Shown: positions 33,953 through 44,098, counted from the first letter of the stretch. The stretch: 64,000 nt of DNA from Streptomyces xanthochromogenes (GCF_014650455.1 NZ_BMUZ01000005.1:310001-374000), one strand, 5' to 3'. Numbers and translations: made by a program. Notes: generated by a model from the sequence alone, not told the origin.

Positions 33953-34957
33953 ATGAACCCGGACCATGGACGTGACGGCACCCTTCCCCACCGGGTCGTG
34001 GTGCTCGCGCTCGACGGGCTGCTCCCCTTCGAACTGGGCATCCCCCAGCGGATCTTCGGCCGCGCCGCCGACCGCGTACGCGGTCCGCTGTACGAGGTGG
34101 TGACGTGCTCGGTGCGCCCGCCGGGCCCGGTGCGCACCGACGCGGACTTCGCGATCCTGGTCGAGAACGGGCCCGAGGCGCTGGCCACCGCCGATACGGT
34201 CGTCGTCCCCGCCTCGTACGAACTCGGCCCGGTCTTCGAGGAAGGCGTACTCACGCCCGAGCTCGCCGCGGCCCTCGCCCTGGTGCGACCCGGGACGCGC
34301 ATGGTGTCCATCTGCACCGGCGGCTACGTCCTGGCGGCGGCCGGGTGCCTGGACGGCCGCCCCGCCGCCACGCACTGGGCCTCCGCCGAGCACTTCCAGC
34401 GGCTCTTTCCGGCCGTCGCGGTGGACCCGGAGGTCCTGTTCATCGACGACGGGGACGTACTGACCTCGGCCGGGGTGGCCGCCGGGATCGACCTCTGCCT
34501 GCACATCGTGCGCCGCGACCACGGGACGGCCGTCGCCAACGACGTGGCCCGGCGCACCGTCGTGCCGCCGCACCGCCCCGGCGGCCAGGCACAGTTCATC
34601 CAACGCCCGGTACCGGAGCCCCAGCTGGCCACCACCACGGCCGCCCGCGCCTGGGCCCTCGGCCGGCTGCACGAGCCGATCCAGCTGCGCGATCTGGCCG
34701 AGCAGGAGGCGATGTCGGTCCGCACCTTCACCCGCCGCTTCCGCGAGGAGGTCGGCCTGAGCCCCGGCCAGTGGCTGACCCAGCAACGCGTCGAGCACGC
34801 ACGCCAGTTGCTCGAATCGAGCGACCTCTCGGTGGACGCGATAGCCCGCGCGGCGGGCTTCGGCACGCCGACCTCACTGCGCCAGCACCTCCAGGCGGCC
34901 CTGGGCGTCCCGCCGACCGCCTACCGCCGCGCGTTCCGGGCGGGAGCGTCAGGGTGA
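33953..34957 (+). CDS. GlxA-type AraC-family regulator with DJ-1/PfpI domain
   Basis: 334 residues. An N-terminal DJ-1/PfpI-like domain (HRVVVLALDGLLPFELGIP; TVVVPASYELGP; VSICTGGYVLAAAGCLDGRPAATHWA) with the Cys-elbow-like ICTGG. The C-terminal AraC double helix-turn-helix follows (QLRDLAEQEAMSVRTFTRRFREEVGLSPGQWL; SVDAIARAAGFGTPTSLRQHLQAALGVPP). ATG 33953 has GGAGGGACGAG upstream. It probably regulates the adjacent MFS genes, which is inferred from divergence only. Confidence 0.92.
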   Translation: MNPDHGRDGTLPHRVVVLALDGLLPFELGIPQRIFGRAADRVRGPLYEVVTCSVRPPGPVRTDADFAILVENGPEALATADTVVVPASYELGPVFEEGVLTPELAAALALVRPGTRMVSICTGGYVLAAAGCLDGRPAATHWASAEHFQRLFPAVAVDPEVLFIDDGDVLTSAGVAAGIDLCLHIVRRDHGTAVANDVARRTVVPPHRPGGQAQFIQRPVPEPQLATTTAARAWALGRLHEPIQLRDLAEQEAMSVRTFTRRFREEVGLSPGQWLTQQRVEHARQLLESSDLSVDAIARAAGFGTPTSLRQHLQAALGVPPTAYRRAFRAGASG

Positions 34958-35111
34958 GACCGCGGCGACGGACGACGTCCGCACGAACACCGCCACCTCC
35001 AGGAACTCGTACAAAAGTTCGGCGCGGGACGGGCGATTCTGGAAGGATCTTCGGCAGACAGTTTCCGGAACCGGTCCGCCATGGGGCCGAAGAGCAGCAG
35101 GGAACGACGCC

Positions 35112-36200
35112 TTGAGACCCTTACGCCACTCCGCCGGGCGGCCCGCCGTCGCGCTGTCCGCCGCCGTACTCGCCCTCGGCGCGGGCCTGTTCGCCGCCCC
35201 TCCGGCCGCCGCCGCACCCGCCGGCCGAGCGGCCGTGACGGCACCTCGCACCGGGCCCGTCCTCCACGTCGCCTCGGCCGGCTCGCCCACGGCCGTCTTC
35301 GGTGACGTCGACGGGGACGCCGAGCCCGATGTCCTGCTGCCGGACAGCGCGGGCAACCTCCGCCAGGCCGGCCCGGGCGTGGACCCGTCCGTGCCGCAGA
35401 GCGCGGGGGCCGTGTCGGCGCCGGGCGGCCGGGGCTGGTCCGAGGTCCAGTACACGCATCGGGGGAGCCTCGGCTACTCCAACGTCGACGACCTGATCGC
35501 CCACGCCCCCGGAGGCCGGGGGCTCTCCGTACTTCGCAACGACGGCGGTGTCTTTGACCGGCAAAGCGGCATCAGCGTGACCAAGCCGTCCGCCTGCGTC
35601 CGGGCGGACTGGACCGAACTCACCTGCCCGGACGTCGGGTTCGGCGCGGACTGGTCCGCCGTCACCCAGGTCGTCGCCTTCGGCTCGCCGACCGGCGACA
35701 GCGGACAGACCACGGGCACCGGCTACTACGCTCTGCCCAGGACTTCACTGTTGTTCGTCGAGAACGGGCGGCTCTGGCTCGCTCTCGCCGGGGCCACGAA
35801 CCAGGTCGACGACCCCGCGATCCTGCTGTCCGACAGCACTCGGTGGGGCGACTACGACCTGATCGCTCCCGGGCGGGCGAAGGGCACCGACTTCCCCACC
35901 CTGTGGGCACGGTCCCGGCAGGACGGCAGCCTGCACGCGTACGGCATCGGGGGCACCGCGGAGGCTCCCGACTTCAGCGCCTTCGCCGACCCCTCCCAGG
36001 GCCTGATCTCCGGCACCGTCGCCCCGGCGACGTACGCGCGCGTCGGCTCCGACGGGGACCTCACCGGTGACGGCATCCCCGATCTGTGGGCGGTCGACGC
36101 ACAGCGGCAGCTCGTCGTGTGGAAGGGCACCGGCACGGCACCCGACCCGGCATCCGGCGTCCCGTACCCGACGGTCACCGGTGTGACCCCCACCGCCTGA
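35112..36200 (+). CDS. secreted FG-GAP/VCBS-repeat protein with a TTA codon at position 4
   Basis: 362 residues. TTG start with AGGGAACG upstream, a signal peptide (HSAGRPAVALSAAVLALGAGLFAAPPAAAA) and Ca-binding FG-GAP-like repeats (VFGDVDGDAEPDVLLPDSAGN; GYSNVDDLIAHAPGG; GDLTGDGIPDLWAVDAQRQLVVWKG) suggesting a beta-propeller. Codon 4 is TTA (35121-35123), the rare bldA-dependent leucine codon, so translation is probably tied to development. Function unknown. Confidence 0.85.
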   Translation: MRPLRHSAGRPAVALSAAVLALGAGLFAAPPAAAAPAGRAAVTAPRTGPVLHVASAGSPTAVFGDVDGDAEPDVLLPDSAGNLRQAGPGVDPSVPQSAGAVSAPGGRGWSEVQYTHRGSLGYSNVDDLIAHAPGGRGLSVLRNDGGVFDRQSGISVTKPSACVRADWTELTCPDVGFGADWSAVTQVVAFGSPTGDSGQTTGTGYYALPRTSLLFVENGRLWLALAGATNQVDDPAILLSDSTRWGDYDLIAPGRAKGTDFPTLWARSRQDGSLHAYGIGGTAEAPDFSAFADPSQGLISGTVAPATYARVGSDGDLTGDGIPDLWAVDAQRQLVVWKGTGTAPDPASGVPYPTVTGVTPTA

Positions 36201-36260
36201 CACCGTCCGGCCCGCCACCTCGCGCAGGCGGCCGGCCGAGCGCCCTCGCCCCGCACGCAC

Positions 36261-37306
<1,046 letters not shown>

Positions 37307-37310
<4 letters not shown>

Positions 37311-38470
37311 GGAACACGGACCTCCCTCGGCAGGCCGAGCACGCGCTCGGCGATGATGGTGCGCTGGATCTCGTCCGAGCCGCCGTAGATCGTGTCGGCC
37401 CTGGCGAACAGGAACAGGTGCTGGAGCGGGTCGAGTTCGTACGGTCTCGACTCGTCCCAGTCGTACGGTCCGACGGCGGCGGCCGTGCCACGCACGGCCA
37501 TCGCGAGCTCTCCGAGGCGCCGGTGCCACCCGCCCCACAGCAGCTTGGCCACGCTGGGCGCGCCCGCGTCCCCCGAACCGCCCAGCGTGCGCAGGGCGTT
37601 CCAGCGCATGACCTTCAGCTCGGCCCACTGCGCGACGAGGCGGGCGCGGAGGACCGGGTCGAGGGGATCGGCCCCGGCCCCGGGTGCCTGCCCGGACACT
37701 GCCTGGGCGACGACGTGCTCCAACTCAGCTGCGAATCCGACCTGTTGGGCCAGTGTGGATACCCCGCGCTCCAGGGCCAGCAGGCTCATCGCCACCTGCC
37801 ATCCGTTGCCCTCTCCGCCGACGAGGTGCTCGGCACGGGCCTCGGCGCCGTCGAAGAACACCTCGTTGAACTCGCTGGTCCCCGTCATCTGCCGGATCGG
37901 GCGGACCTCGATCCTGCCGGGCTGGTCCATCGGCACGAGGAGGAACGAGAGCCCGTGGTGGCGCCGGGAGCCCTCCTCGGTGCGGGCGAGCACGAAGCAC
38001 CACTGGGCCTCGTGGGCCAGCGAGGTCCAGATCTTCTGGCCCGTGATGCGGTACGTGTCGCCGTCGCGGCGGGCAACGGTACGGATGCCGGCCAGGTCGG
38101 AGCCGGCGCCGGGCTCGCTGTAGCCCTGGCACCACAGCTCCTCGCCACGGGCTATCGGGGGGAGGAAGCGGGCCTTCTGGGCGGGGGTGCCGTGGGCCAG
38201 GAGGGTCGGGGCGAGGAGGTTTTCGCCGATGTGGCCGGTGCGGGGCGGGGCCTTCGCGCGGGCGTATTCCTCGGCCCAGACGACCTGCTGGGTGAGGCCG
38301 GCGGACCGGTTCCCGTACGCCGTCTCCCCCCACCCGATGCCGATCCAGCCTCCTCGTCCCAACTCCCGCTCCCAGGTGCCCGGTTGCCCACCCCACGGAG
38401 TGTGCTGGGCGAGCCAGGCGCGGGCGTCCTCGCGGAACGCGGAGTCGGCGGGGCCGAAGCTGAAGTCCAC
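37307..38470 (-). CDS. acyl-CoA dehydrogenase, larger FadE-type subunit
   Basis: 387 residues. The ACAD fold has CQGYSEPGAGSDLAGIRTVARRDGDTYRITGQKIWTS and DTIYGGSDEIQRTIIAERVLGLP. The usual YEGT catalytic-Glu motif reads YGGS, so either Glu is supplied from another position, as in isovaleryl-CoA-type enzymes, or the subunit works in a heteromer. GTG 38470 has GGAGGG upstream; the in-frame extension is encoded by pentamer repeats and rejected. It is coupled to the alcohol dehydrogenase and may be transcribed through from the SDR gene. Confidence 0.9.
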
Positions 38471-38499
38471 GGTGACCCTCCGGGGGGTGAGGAATGCCG

Positions 38500-38605
38500 G
38501 GTGCGGTGCCGGTGCGGTGCGGTGCGGTGCGGTGCGGTGCGGTGCGGTGCGGTGTGCGGTGCGGTGCGGTGTGCGGTGCGGTGCGGTGCGGTGTGCGGTG
38601 TCGGG
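38500..38605. repeat. GGTGC pentamer microsatellite
   Basis: About 100 bp of nearly uninterrupted GGTGC units with occasional GTGTGC interruptions, directly upstream of the acyl-CoA dehydrogenase gene. Prone to slippage; the length may vary between isolates. Confidence 0.85.
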
Positions 38606-38925
38606 TGTGGACTGTGCGTGGCCGGTCGCGCAGTTCCCCGCGCCCCTAAAGGCTTCGGCGCTGGCCCGCATCAGGGCATTTCAGCCCGTCATGGGGGTCC
38701 CCCCTGGCCCTTGAGGCCTTGGGGGAGTTTGAGGACGAGCGCCCTCAAGGCGCGAACGGGGCCCGGGGCGGAGCCCCGGGGGGCGAGGAATGCGGTGTGC
38801 GGTGTGCGGTGTGCGGTGTGCCGTGTCGGGTGCGGACCGTGCGTGGCCGGTCGCGCAGTTCCCCGCGCCCCCAAGGGCCTTGGTGCCGGCCCGCATCGGC
38901 ACTTCAGCCCGTCCGGGGGCCGGCC
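38591..38925. repeat. duplicated ~100-bp intergenic element with hairpin
   Basis: Copy 1 (38591-38695) and copy 2 (about 38821-38920) share GTGTCGGGTG, GCGTGGCCGGTCGCGCAGTT, CCCCGCGCCC and TTCAGCCCGTC. Between them lies GAGGACGAGCGCCCTCAAGG and a hairpin CCCGGGGC-GGA-GCCCCGGG (38762-38780). The same modules occur inverted at 63825-63945, so this is a dispersed Streptomyces intergenic repeat. The 455-bp gap 38471-38925 contains no gene. Confidence 0.75.
38762..38780. terminator. hairpin inside the intergenic repeat
   Basis: 8-bp stem CCCGGGGC / GCCCCGGG with GGA loop. It could terminate transcripts between the SDR and acyl-CoA dehydrogenase genes. Confidence 0.5.
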
Positions 38926-39837
38926 CTACGCGTTCGGGCGGGACGCGTCCGCGGCGGCCGCCGCCATCGCCTCCAGCTGGGCCAGGAGCGGCATGGGGTC
39001 CACCCCCACCGTCCCCGGCAGGAAGTCCGCGATCCTTTCCGGGGTCCAGGCCCCCTCCGCGTACCCCGCCCGGAGCTCCCGCGGTTGCGCCCACACCGCG
39101 ATCTTCGGCCCCGCGATCGTGTACACCTGCCCGGTGATCCCCTCGTCCCGCGCCCGCGCGGACAGCAGGTACACCACGAGCGCCGCCACGTCCTCCGGCG
39201 AGCCGATCTCCTTCAGCTCCATGGGCACGTTCGCCGACATCCGGGTGCGGGCGACCGGCGCGACCGCGTTCGCCGTGACCCCGTACTTGTGCAGGCCGAG
39301 CGCCGCGCTGCGAACCAGCGAGATGATCCCCCCTTTGGCCGCGCTGTAGTTGGCCTGCGCCACGCTGCCCTGGTGGTTGCCGCTGGTGAAGCCGATCAGC
39401 GTGCCGGAGCCCTGCTTGCGCATGACCGCCGATGCCGCCCGGAACACGGTGAACGTGCCCTTCAGATGCGTGGCGACCACCGGGTCCCACTCCTCCTCGG
39501 ACATGTTGAACAGCATCCGCTCGCGCAGGATGCCCGCGACGCACACCACCCCGTCGATCCGCCCGTACCGCGCGAGCGCCGTGTCGACGATGCGCTGGCC
39601 GCCCGCCATCGTCGAGATGTCGTCGGCGACGGCCACCGCCTCGCCGCCGGCCGCGACGATCTCCTTCACCACCGCGTCGGCGATCTCGCTGCTCGGCTCG
39701 CCGCCCTCGATCGAGACGCCGTAGTCGTTGACGACGACCTTGGCTCCCTCGGCGGCCGCGGCGAGCGCGACGGCCCGGCCGATGCCCCGCCCGGCCCCCG
39801 TCACGGCGATGACCTTGCCTGCCAAGAAGTTCCCCAC
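38926..39837 (-). CDS. short-chain dehydrogenase/reductase (FabG/HSD-like)
   Basis: 303 residues. NAD(P) motif VIAVTGAGRGIGRAVALAAAAEGAKVVVND, NNAG-equivalent VCVAGI, catalytic Ser in GFTSGN and YSAAK, and a C-terminal extension (WTPERIADFLPGTVGVDPMPLLAQLE) typical of the hydroxyacyl-CoA/17-beta-HSD type. It probably oxidises a beta-hydroxyacyl-CoA or ring hydroxyl. Operator 9 is 22 bp upstream, shared with the divergent cyclase gene. Confidence 0.92.
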   Translation of the reverse strand: MGNFLAGKVIAVTGAGRGIGRAVALAAAAEGAKVVVNDYGVSIEGGEPSSEIADAVVKEIVAAGGEAVAVADDISTMAGGQRIVDTALARYGRIDGVVCVAGILRERMLFNMSEEEWDPVVATHLKGTFTVFRAASAVMRKQGSGTLIGFTSGNHQGSVAQANYSAAKGGIISLVRSAALGLHKYGVTANAVAPVARTRMSANVPMELKEIGSPEDVAALVVYLLSARARDEGITGQVYTIAGPKIAVWAQPRELRAGYAEGAWTPERIADFLPGTVGVDPMPLLAQLEAMAAAAADASRPNA

Positions 39838-39859
39838 GTCCGGCCCCTTCCCGCGGTTT

Positions 39860-39874
39860 CTGACGGACCGTTAG
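39860..39874. promoter_or_regulatory. regulon operator 9, between SDR and cyclase genes
   Basis: CTGACGGACCGTTAG has one mismatch in the right arm. It sits in the 87-bp divergent gap and can control both genes. Confidence 0.68.
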
Positions 39875-39924
39875 ATTCTATGACCCGTCGGATGCTTCAC
39901 CACAAGACCCCGGGAGGAACGGGT

Positions 39925-40851
39925 ATGCCACTGCCGCCCGAGTTCCATGAAATCGCCAAACGCGTGAACAACTGGGGGCGTTGGGGGGCCGACGACGAGC
40001 GCGGCACGCTCAACCACATCAGCGACGAGGTCGTCCGCGAGGCGGCCGGCGAGATACGGTCCGGGCTCCGCGTCCCGCTCGCGCTGCCCCTCCAGCAGGA
40101 CGGGGTGCAGACCGGGGTCATACCCGGGCGGGTCAATCCGCTGCACACCATGGTGCAGATCAACCAGGAGATCTTCGGCCCCGGCACCATCGCGTGCAGC
40201 GACGACGCGGTGACCTTCGGGCTCCAGGCCGCCACGCACTGGGACGCGCTGACCCACGTCTCGCACTCCGGGAGGATCTACAACGGCCGCCCCGCCGCCA
40301 CCATCACCGCGCACGGCGGCGCCGAGTTCAGCGGCATCGACAAGCCCGGACACGTCGTCTCGCGCGGGGTCCTGCTCGACGTGGCCCGCGCCAAGGGCCT
40401 CGACCGCCTCGCGGGCGGCCACGCGGTCACCCCGGAAGACCTGGCCGAGGCCGAGGAGTTCGCCGGCGTCACCGTGCGCGCCGGGGACATCGTCCTCGTA
40501 CGCACCGGCCAGATCCAGGTCTACCTGGCCGGGGACAAGCACGGCTACGGCTACCCGTCGCCGGGCCTGTCCGTACGGGCGCCCGAGTGGTTCCACACCC
40601 GGGACGTCGCGGCGGTCGCCAACGACACCCTGACCTTCGAGATCTTCCCGCCCGAGATCGAGGACCTGTGGCTGCCGGTGCACGCCCTGGACCTGGTGGA
40701 GATGGGCATGCTTCAGGGCCAGAACTGGAATCTGGAAGCCCTGTCCACCGCCTGCGCCGAGGCGTCCCGGTACACGTTCCTGCTCAGCGCCATGCCGGAG
40801 CCGTTCGTCGGCGGCACCGGCACCCCCGTCGCCCCGGTGGCCGTCCTCTAG
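39925..40851 (+). CDS. cyclase-family metal-dependent hydrolase (kynurenine formamidase-like)
   Basis: 308 residues of the cyclase family (PF04199), whose metal ligands lie in an H-x-G-T-H-x-D-like motif; here ATHWDALTHVSH. Other features: WGRWGADDERGTLNHIS near the N-terminus, AGDIVLVRTGQ and LPVHALDLVEMGMLQGQNWNLEAL. Relatives hydrolyse cyclic amides, lactones or formamides, so ring-opening of a lactone is a reasonable guess. ATG 39925 has GGGAGGAACGGG; an earlier ATG at 39880, just after operator 9, could be a leaderless alternative adding 15 residues. Confidence 0.9.
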   Translation: MPLPPEFHEIAKRVNNWGRWGADDERGTLNHISDEVVREAAGEIRSGLRVPLALPLQQDGVQTGVIPGRVNPLHTMVQINQEIFGPGTIACSDDAVTFGLQAATHWDALTHVSHSGRIYNGRPAATITAHGGAEFSGIDKPGHVVSRGVLLDVARAKGLDRLAGGHAVTPEDLAEAEEFAGVTVRAGDIVLVRTGQIQVYLAGDKHGYGYPSPGLSVRAPEWFHTRDVAAVANDTLTFEIFPPEIEDLWLPVHALDLVEMGMLQGQNWNLEALSTACAEASRYTFLLSAMPEPFVGGTGTPVAPVAVL

Positions 40852-41108
40852 GACGGGCCCGGGACTCAGGGGTGGCGGCCACGCATGCGCGCCCCGAGCG
40901 CGGCACCGTCGCCGCCACCCCGGCACCGGCGTACCGGCCCTGCCCCCCGGGTGCCCTGAGAGGAGCAGCGCCCTGGTGCTGCTGACGCCGTGCCGCGACC
41001 CGCACTCGCCGAGGCGTGCAGTTCCTCGGCGTCCCCTCGCGACGAATCGCTCATCCCAGAGTGATCAGGCGGCCACCAGGCGTCAACACCGCGTTAACCG
41101 TTCGCGGC

Positions 41109-41630
41109 TTATGCCGTATTTGTGACAGCGCGTGGGGGCTCATAGGCCCCGTTCCCGTACGCCCCGGTCGTGCGCCCGGAACACTCCTTGAGCCCCGAGT
41201 GATCCGAACGCTCCGGTGCGGACGGCCCGACGGGCGCGTCGCGGTCCACCTCGCACCAGATGGACTTGCCCGCACCCTCGGCCCGCCAGCCCCAGCGGTC
41301 GGCGAGCCCGTCGACGAGCTCCAGGCCGCGCCCGTTGGTGTCGTCGCCCTGCGCGTGCCGGGGTTTGGGGGGACAACAGCTGCGGTCGGCCACCTCGACC
41401 CGGACGGTGCCGCCCTCGGCCGGGCCGAGCAGCATCCGCAGCACCGCCGGACAGCCCGTGTGCACCACGGCGTTGGTGACGAGCTCCGAGATCAACAGGA
41501 TCAAGGTCTCGGCGAGTGGCTCATCGAGCCCTATGCCGCAGCCGACCAGCCGCGAACGTGCCCACTTGCGGGCCCGGCCCACCTCGGCGGGATCCGGCCC
41601 GACCTCCAACTGAACCTGAAGCACCTGCAC
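41109..41630 (-). CDS. ATP-binding GHKL (RsbW-like) regulatory protein
   Basis: 173 residues. A histidine-kinase-like ATPase fold: ISELVTNAVVHTG (N box), VEVADRS (D box) and GRGLELVDGLADRWGW (G box). It is one of the many small Streptomyces anti-sigma/serine kinase-like ATPases. No partner anti-anti-sigma is adjacent; the STAS protein at 48605 is 7 kb away. Its target is unknown. Confidence 0.9.
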   Translation of the reverse strand: MQVLQVQLEVGPDPAEVGRARKWARSRLVGCGIGLDEPLAETLILLISELVTNAVVHTGCPAVLRMLLGPAEGGTVRVEVADRSCCPPKPRHAQGDDTNGRGLELVDGLADRWGWRAEGAGKSIWCEVDRDAPVGPSAPERSDHSGLKECSGRTTGAYGNGAYEPPRAVTNTA

Positions 41631-41777
41631 CGTTCACACCATCCGAACCGGCGGACACATCGCCTCGCGCCTCACAGGGACCACCATCGGGGTCACAGAA
41701 CGTGATTCCCGTGGGAGACAGCATGGTTGACGTACAGTCACCGCAACAAGCGCTTCGGGCATATTCCAGCGCGAAGG

Positions 41778-41796
41778 AGTATGCGTGGTGCATACT
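41778..41796. promoter_or_regulatory. perfect 7-bp inverted repeat spanning a ribosome-binding site
   Basis: AGTATGC-GTGGT-GCATACT. It overlaps the AAGGAG site (41774-41779) and the GTG start (41785) of the small ORF below, so protein or RNA-fold control of translation is possible. Confidence 0.5.
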
Positions 41797-42006
41797 GTGC
41801 GGCTCACCTTGCGAGAAACCGAACGGGAGCGCGTACGACGCCTCCGTGCGGCGCGAACGGCGTGCGTCCCGGGGCCCGGAGCCACCGCACTGGCAACACC
41901 GGGAGAACCGCTCCACACCACCACTCGCATCCCACGGAGAGTACCCGAGAGCGCCCCCGACTCCGGCTCGTGGCGAGTACGCCGGGCCGTCGATATCGAC
42001 GCATAG
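41785..42006 (+). CDS. putative small basic protein
   Basis: 73 residues starting at GTG with a good AAGGAG site 5 nt upstream. The N-terminus is charged and helical (VRLTLRETERERVRRLRAAR); the rest is low complexity. The upstream stretch (41700-41790) is less GC-rich than its surroundings, as promoter regions often are. No family recognised. It might be spurious. Confidence 0.4.
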   Translation: MVHTVRLTLRETERERVRRLRAARTACVPGPGATALATPGEPLHTTTRIPRRVPESAPDSGSWRVRRAVDIDA

Positions 42007-42055
42007 TGACCACTGCCCGGTCGGCCCAACTCCCCCGTGCCGACCGGAAGGCCGC

Positions 42056-42916
42056 TCAGAGTGCCGCCGCCAGGACCTCGCACGCCTCCTTCGCCGACTG
42101 CCACTGCTCGGCCCGCACCCAGGCCCGTTTGAGGTGCAGGTGCACATCGGCCTCCCAGGTGAACCCCATCCCGCCGTGCACCTGGAGGCAGTCCCGCGCA
42201 CCCCGCACGGCCGCCTCGTCGGCGAGCAGCTTGGCCCCGGCGATCTCTTCGGCGTCCCCCGTCACGGCCGCCGCGTACACGGCGGCCCGCGCCACCTCGG
42301 TCCGTACGAGCATGTCGGCGCAGAGGTGCTTGACCGCCTGGAAGGACCCCACGGGCCGCCCGAACTGCTCCCGCTCCTGGGCGTGTTGGACCGCCAGTTC
42401 GGTGCTGCGGGCCGCACTGCCGAGCTGTTCCGCCGCGGCCAGGAGAACGGCTTCGGGGTCCCCGGTCGTACGGCGTCCGCCGGTGCGGTGGAGGGGCGTC
42501 AGGGGGTCGACCGAGCGCAGCGGCGTCGCGCCCGAGGCATCGCCCTGTACGTGGTCGGCCTCCGCGAGCCAGCCGACCAGCCCGCCGTCGACGCGGGTCA
42601 CGACCGTCTCGCCGCCCGCCGCGCCCTTCACCGCACCGGCCGCCAGATGGCTGGCCACCAGCGGGCCCGGCAGCAGCGCCCGGCCCGCCTCCTCGAAGAG
42701 CAGCACCGCCTCGGGGAGCCCGAGCCCGACCCCGCCCTCGCTCTCCGGCAGCCGCAGCGCGAAGAACCCGGCCTCCCCCAGGGCCCGCCACAGCGTCCGG
42801 TCGAGCTCGGGCCGGTCGACCGCCGCCCGCAGCGCGTCCCGGCCGAACCGCGCCGCGAGCAGCTCGCGCATGCCGGCCTTCAAAGCCCGCTGGTCGGAGG
42901 TGAGTTGGAAGTCCAT
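42056..42916 (-). CDS. acyl-CoA dehydrogenase, short FadE-type subunit
   Basis: 286 residues, shorter than a full ACAD (about 380) because the middle beta domain is reduced. It keeps MDFQLTSDQRALKAGMRELLAARFG, EAVLLFEEAGRALLPGPLVASHL, REQFGRPVGSFQAVKHLCAD and LQVHGGMGFTWEADVHLHLKR. Its ATG overlaps the stop of the next ACAD (TGATG), so the two are co-translated, as in the alpha2beta2 FadE pairs of steroid degraders. Third gene from operator 10. Confidence 0.92.
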   Translation of the reverse strand: MDFQLTSDQRALKAGMRELLAARFGRDALRAAVDRPELDRTLWRALGEAGFFALRLPESEGGVGLGLPEAVLLFEEAGRALLPGPLVASHLAAGAVKGAAGGETVVTRVDGGLVGWLAEADHVQGDASGATPLRSVDPLTPLHRTGGRRTTGDPEAVLLAAAEQLGSAARSTELAVQHAQEREQFGRPVGSFQAVKHLCADMLVRTEVARAAVYAAAVTGDAEEIAGAKLLADEAAVRGARDCLQVHGGMGFTWEADVHLHLKRAWVRAEQWQSAKEACEVLAAAL

Positions 42917-44070
42917 CAGCGCCCCTTGGGCAGGCCGAGGATGCGCTCGGCGACGATGTTCCGCTGGATCTGCGAGGTGCCGGCGGCGATGGTGTACGAC
43001 AGGGACGAGAGGCGGTCGAGGGTCAGGTCCCGGCCGAGGTCGAGCGCATCGGGGCCGAGGACACGGGCGGCGGTGTCGAACAGCTCCTGACGTGCGTGCG
43101 AATAGCGCAACTTGAAGACGGAGCCGCCGACGCCGGGCACCCCGCCGCCGCGCTGCGCCGCACTCACGTTCCACTGGGTGAGCCGCCACAGCGCAGTGAA
43201 CTCGGCGTTCAGACGACCGAGTTGGCGCCGCAGGGCGTCGTCGTCCCAGCTTCCGTTCGCCTGGGCGGTCTTCGCGAGTTCGGCGAGGGTGCGACGGCAG
43301 GCCACCACTTCTCCCACGAAAGCGGTACCCCGTTCGAAGGACAGCGTCACCATGGTGACCCGCCAGCCGTCGTTCTCCGCGCCCACCCGGTTGGCGACGG
43401 GCACCCGGACCTCGTCCAGGAACACCTCGGCGAACTCGGCGGACCCGGCCAGGGTGCGCAGCGGCCGGACGGTGATGCCGGGCGCGTCCATCGGCAGGGC
43501 CAGCCAGGTGATGCCGCGGTGCTTGGGCGCGTCCGGGTCGGTGCGCACCAACAGTTCGCACCAGTCGGCCACTTCGGCGTGCGAGGTCCAGATCTTCGAG
43601 CCGGACACGACGTAGTCGTCGCCGTCCCGGACCGCCCGGGTACGCAGCGCCGCGAGGTCGGAGCCGGCGTCCGGTTCACTGAAGCCCTGGCACCAGATCT
43701 CGTCGCCGCGCAGCACCGGAGGCAGCCAGCGGGCCCGCTGTCCGGGGGTGCCCTCGGCGGCGATGGTCGGTCCGGCGTGCAGCAGCCCGACGAAGTTGGC
43801 GCCCACATAGGGCGCGCCCGCCTTCTCGGTCTCCTCCAGGTAGATGAGGTGCTGGGTGGGCGTGGCACCCCGGCCGCCTGCCGCCTCGGGCCAGTGCAGG
43901 CCCGCGTATCCGGCGCCGTACAGCATCCGCTGCCAGGTGGTGTCGTAGGCGCGACGCGCCGGCCAGTCCAACGGGTCCGGCCGGGGCGGCAGTTGGGGAA
44001 GTGCGGTGGCGAGCCACCCGCGCAGCCCGGCCCGGAAGGCCTCTTCCTCCTCGGTGTACGTCAGGTCCAT
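42916..44070 (-). CDS. acyl-CoA dehydrogenase, larger FadE-type subunit
   Basis: 384 residues. CQGFSEPDAGSDLAALRTRAVRDGDDYVVSGSKIWTSHAEVADW and IAAGTSQIQRNIVAERILGLPKG. The usual YEGT catalytic-Glu position reads IAAGT, so this chain lacks the standard base, consistent with a heteromeric enzyme. ATG 44070 has GGGGAG upstream. It sits 28 bp after the amidohydrolase and overlaps the short subunit. Confidence 0.92.
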   Translation of the reverse strand: MDLTYTEEEEAFRAGLRGWLATALPQLPPRPDPLDWPARRAYDTTWQRMLYGAGYAGLHWPEAAGGRGATPTQHLIYLEETEKAGAPYVGANFVGLLHAGPTIAAEGTPGQRARWLPPVLRGDEIWCQGFSEPDAGSDLAALRTRAVRDGDDYVVSGSKIWTSHAEVADWCELLVRTDPDAPKHRGITWLALPMDAPGITVRPLRTLAGSAEFAEVFLDEVRVPVANRVGAENDGWRVTMVTLSFERGTAFVGEVVACRRTLAELAKTAQANGSWDDDALRRQLGRLNAEFTALWRLTQWNVSAAQRGGGVPGVGGSVFKLRYSHARQELFDTAARVLGPDALDLGRDLTLDRLSSLSYTIAAGTSQIQRNIVAERILGLPKGR

Positions 44071-44098
44071 CGGCACTCCCCGAGGTACGCGGCACCCA

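Noticed and set aside
31455..33956. 833-residue ORF antisense to lipoprotein and MFS genes
   Set aside because: Shadow of a repeat-bearing lipoprotein and a clear 12-helix transporter.
38471..38671. N-terminal extension of the acyl-CoA dehydrogenase
   Set aside because: The extra residues are encoded by the GGTGC microsatellite; GTG 38470 has a GGAGGG site and matches the family start.
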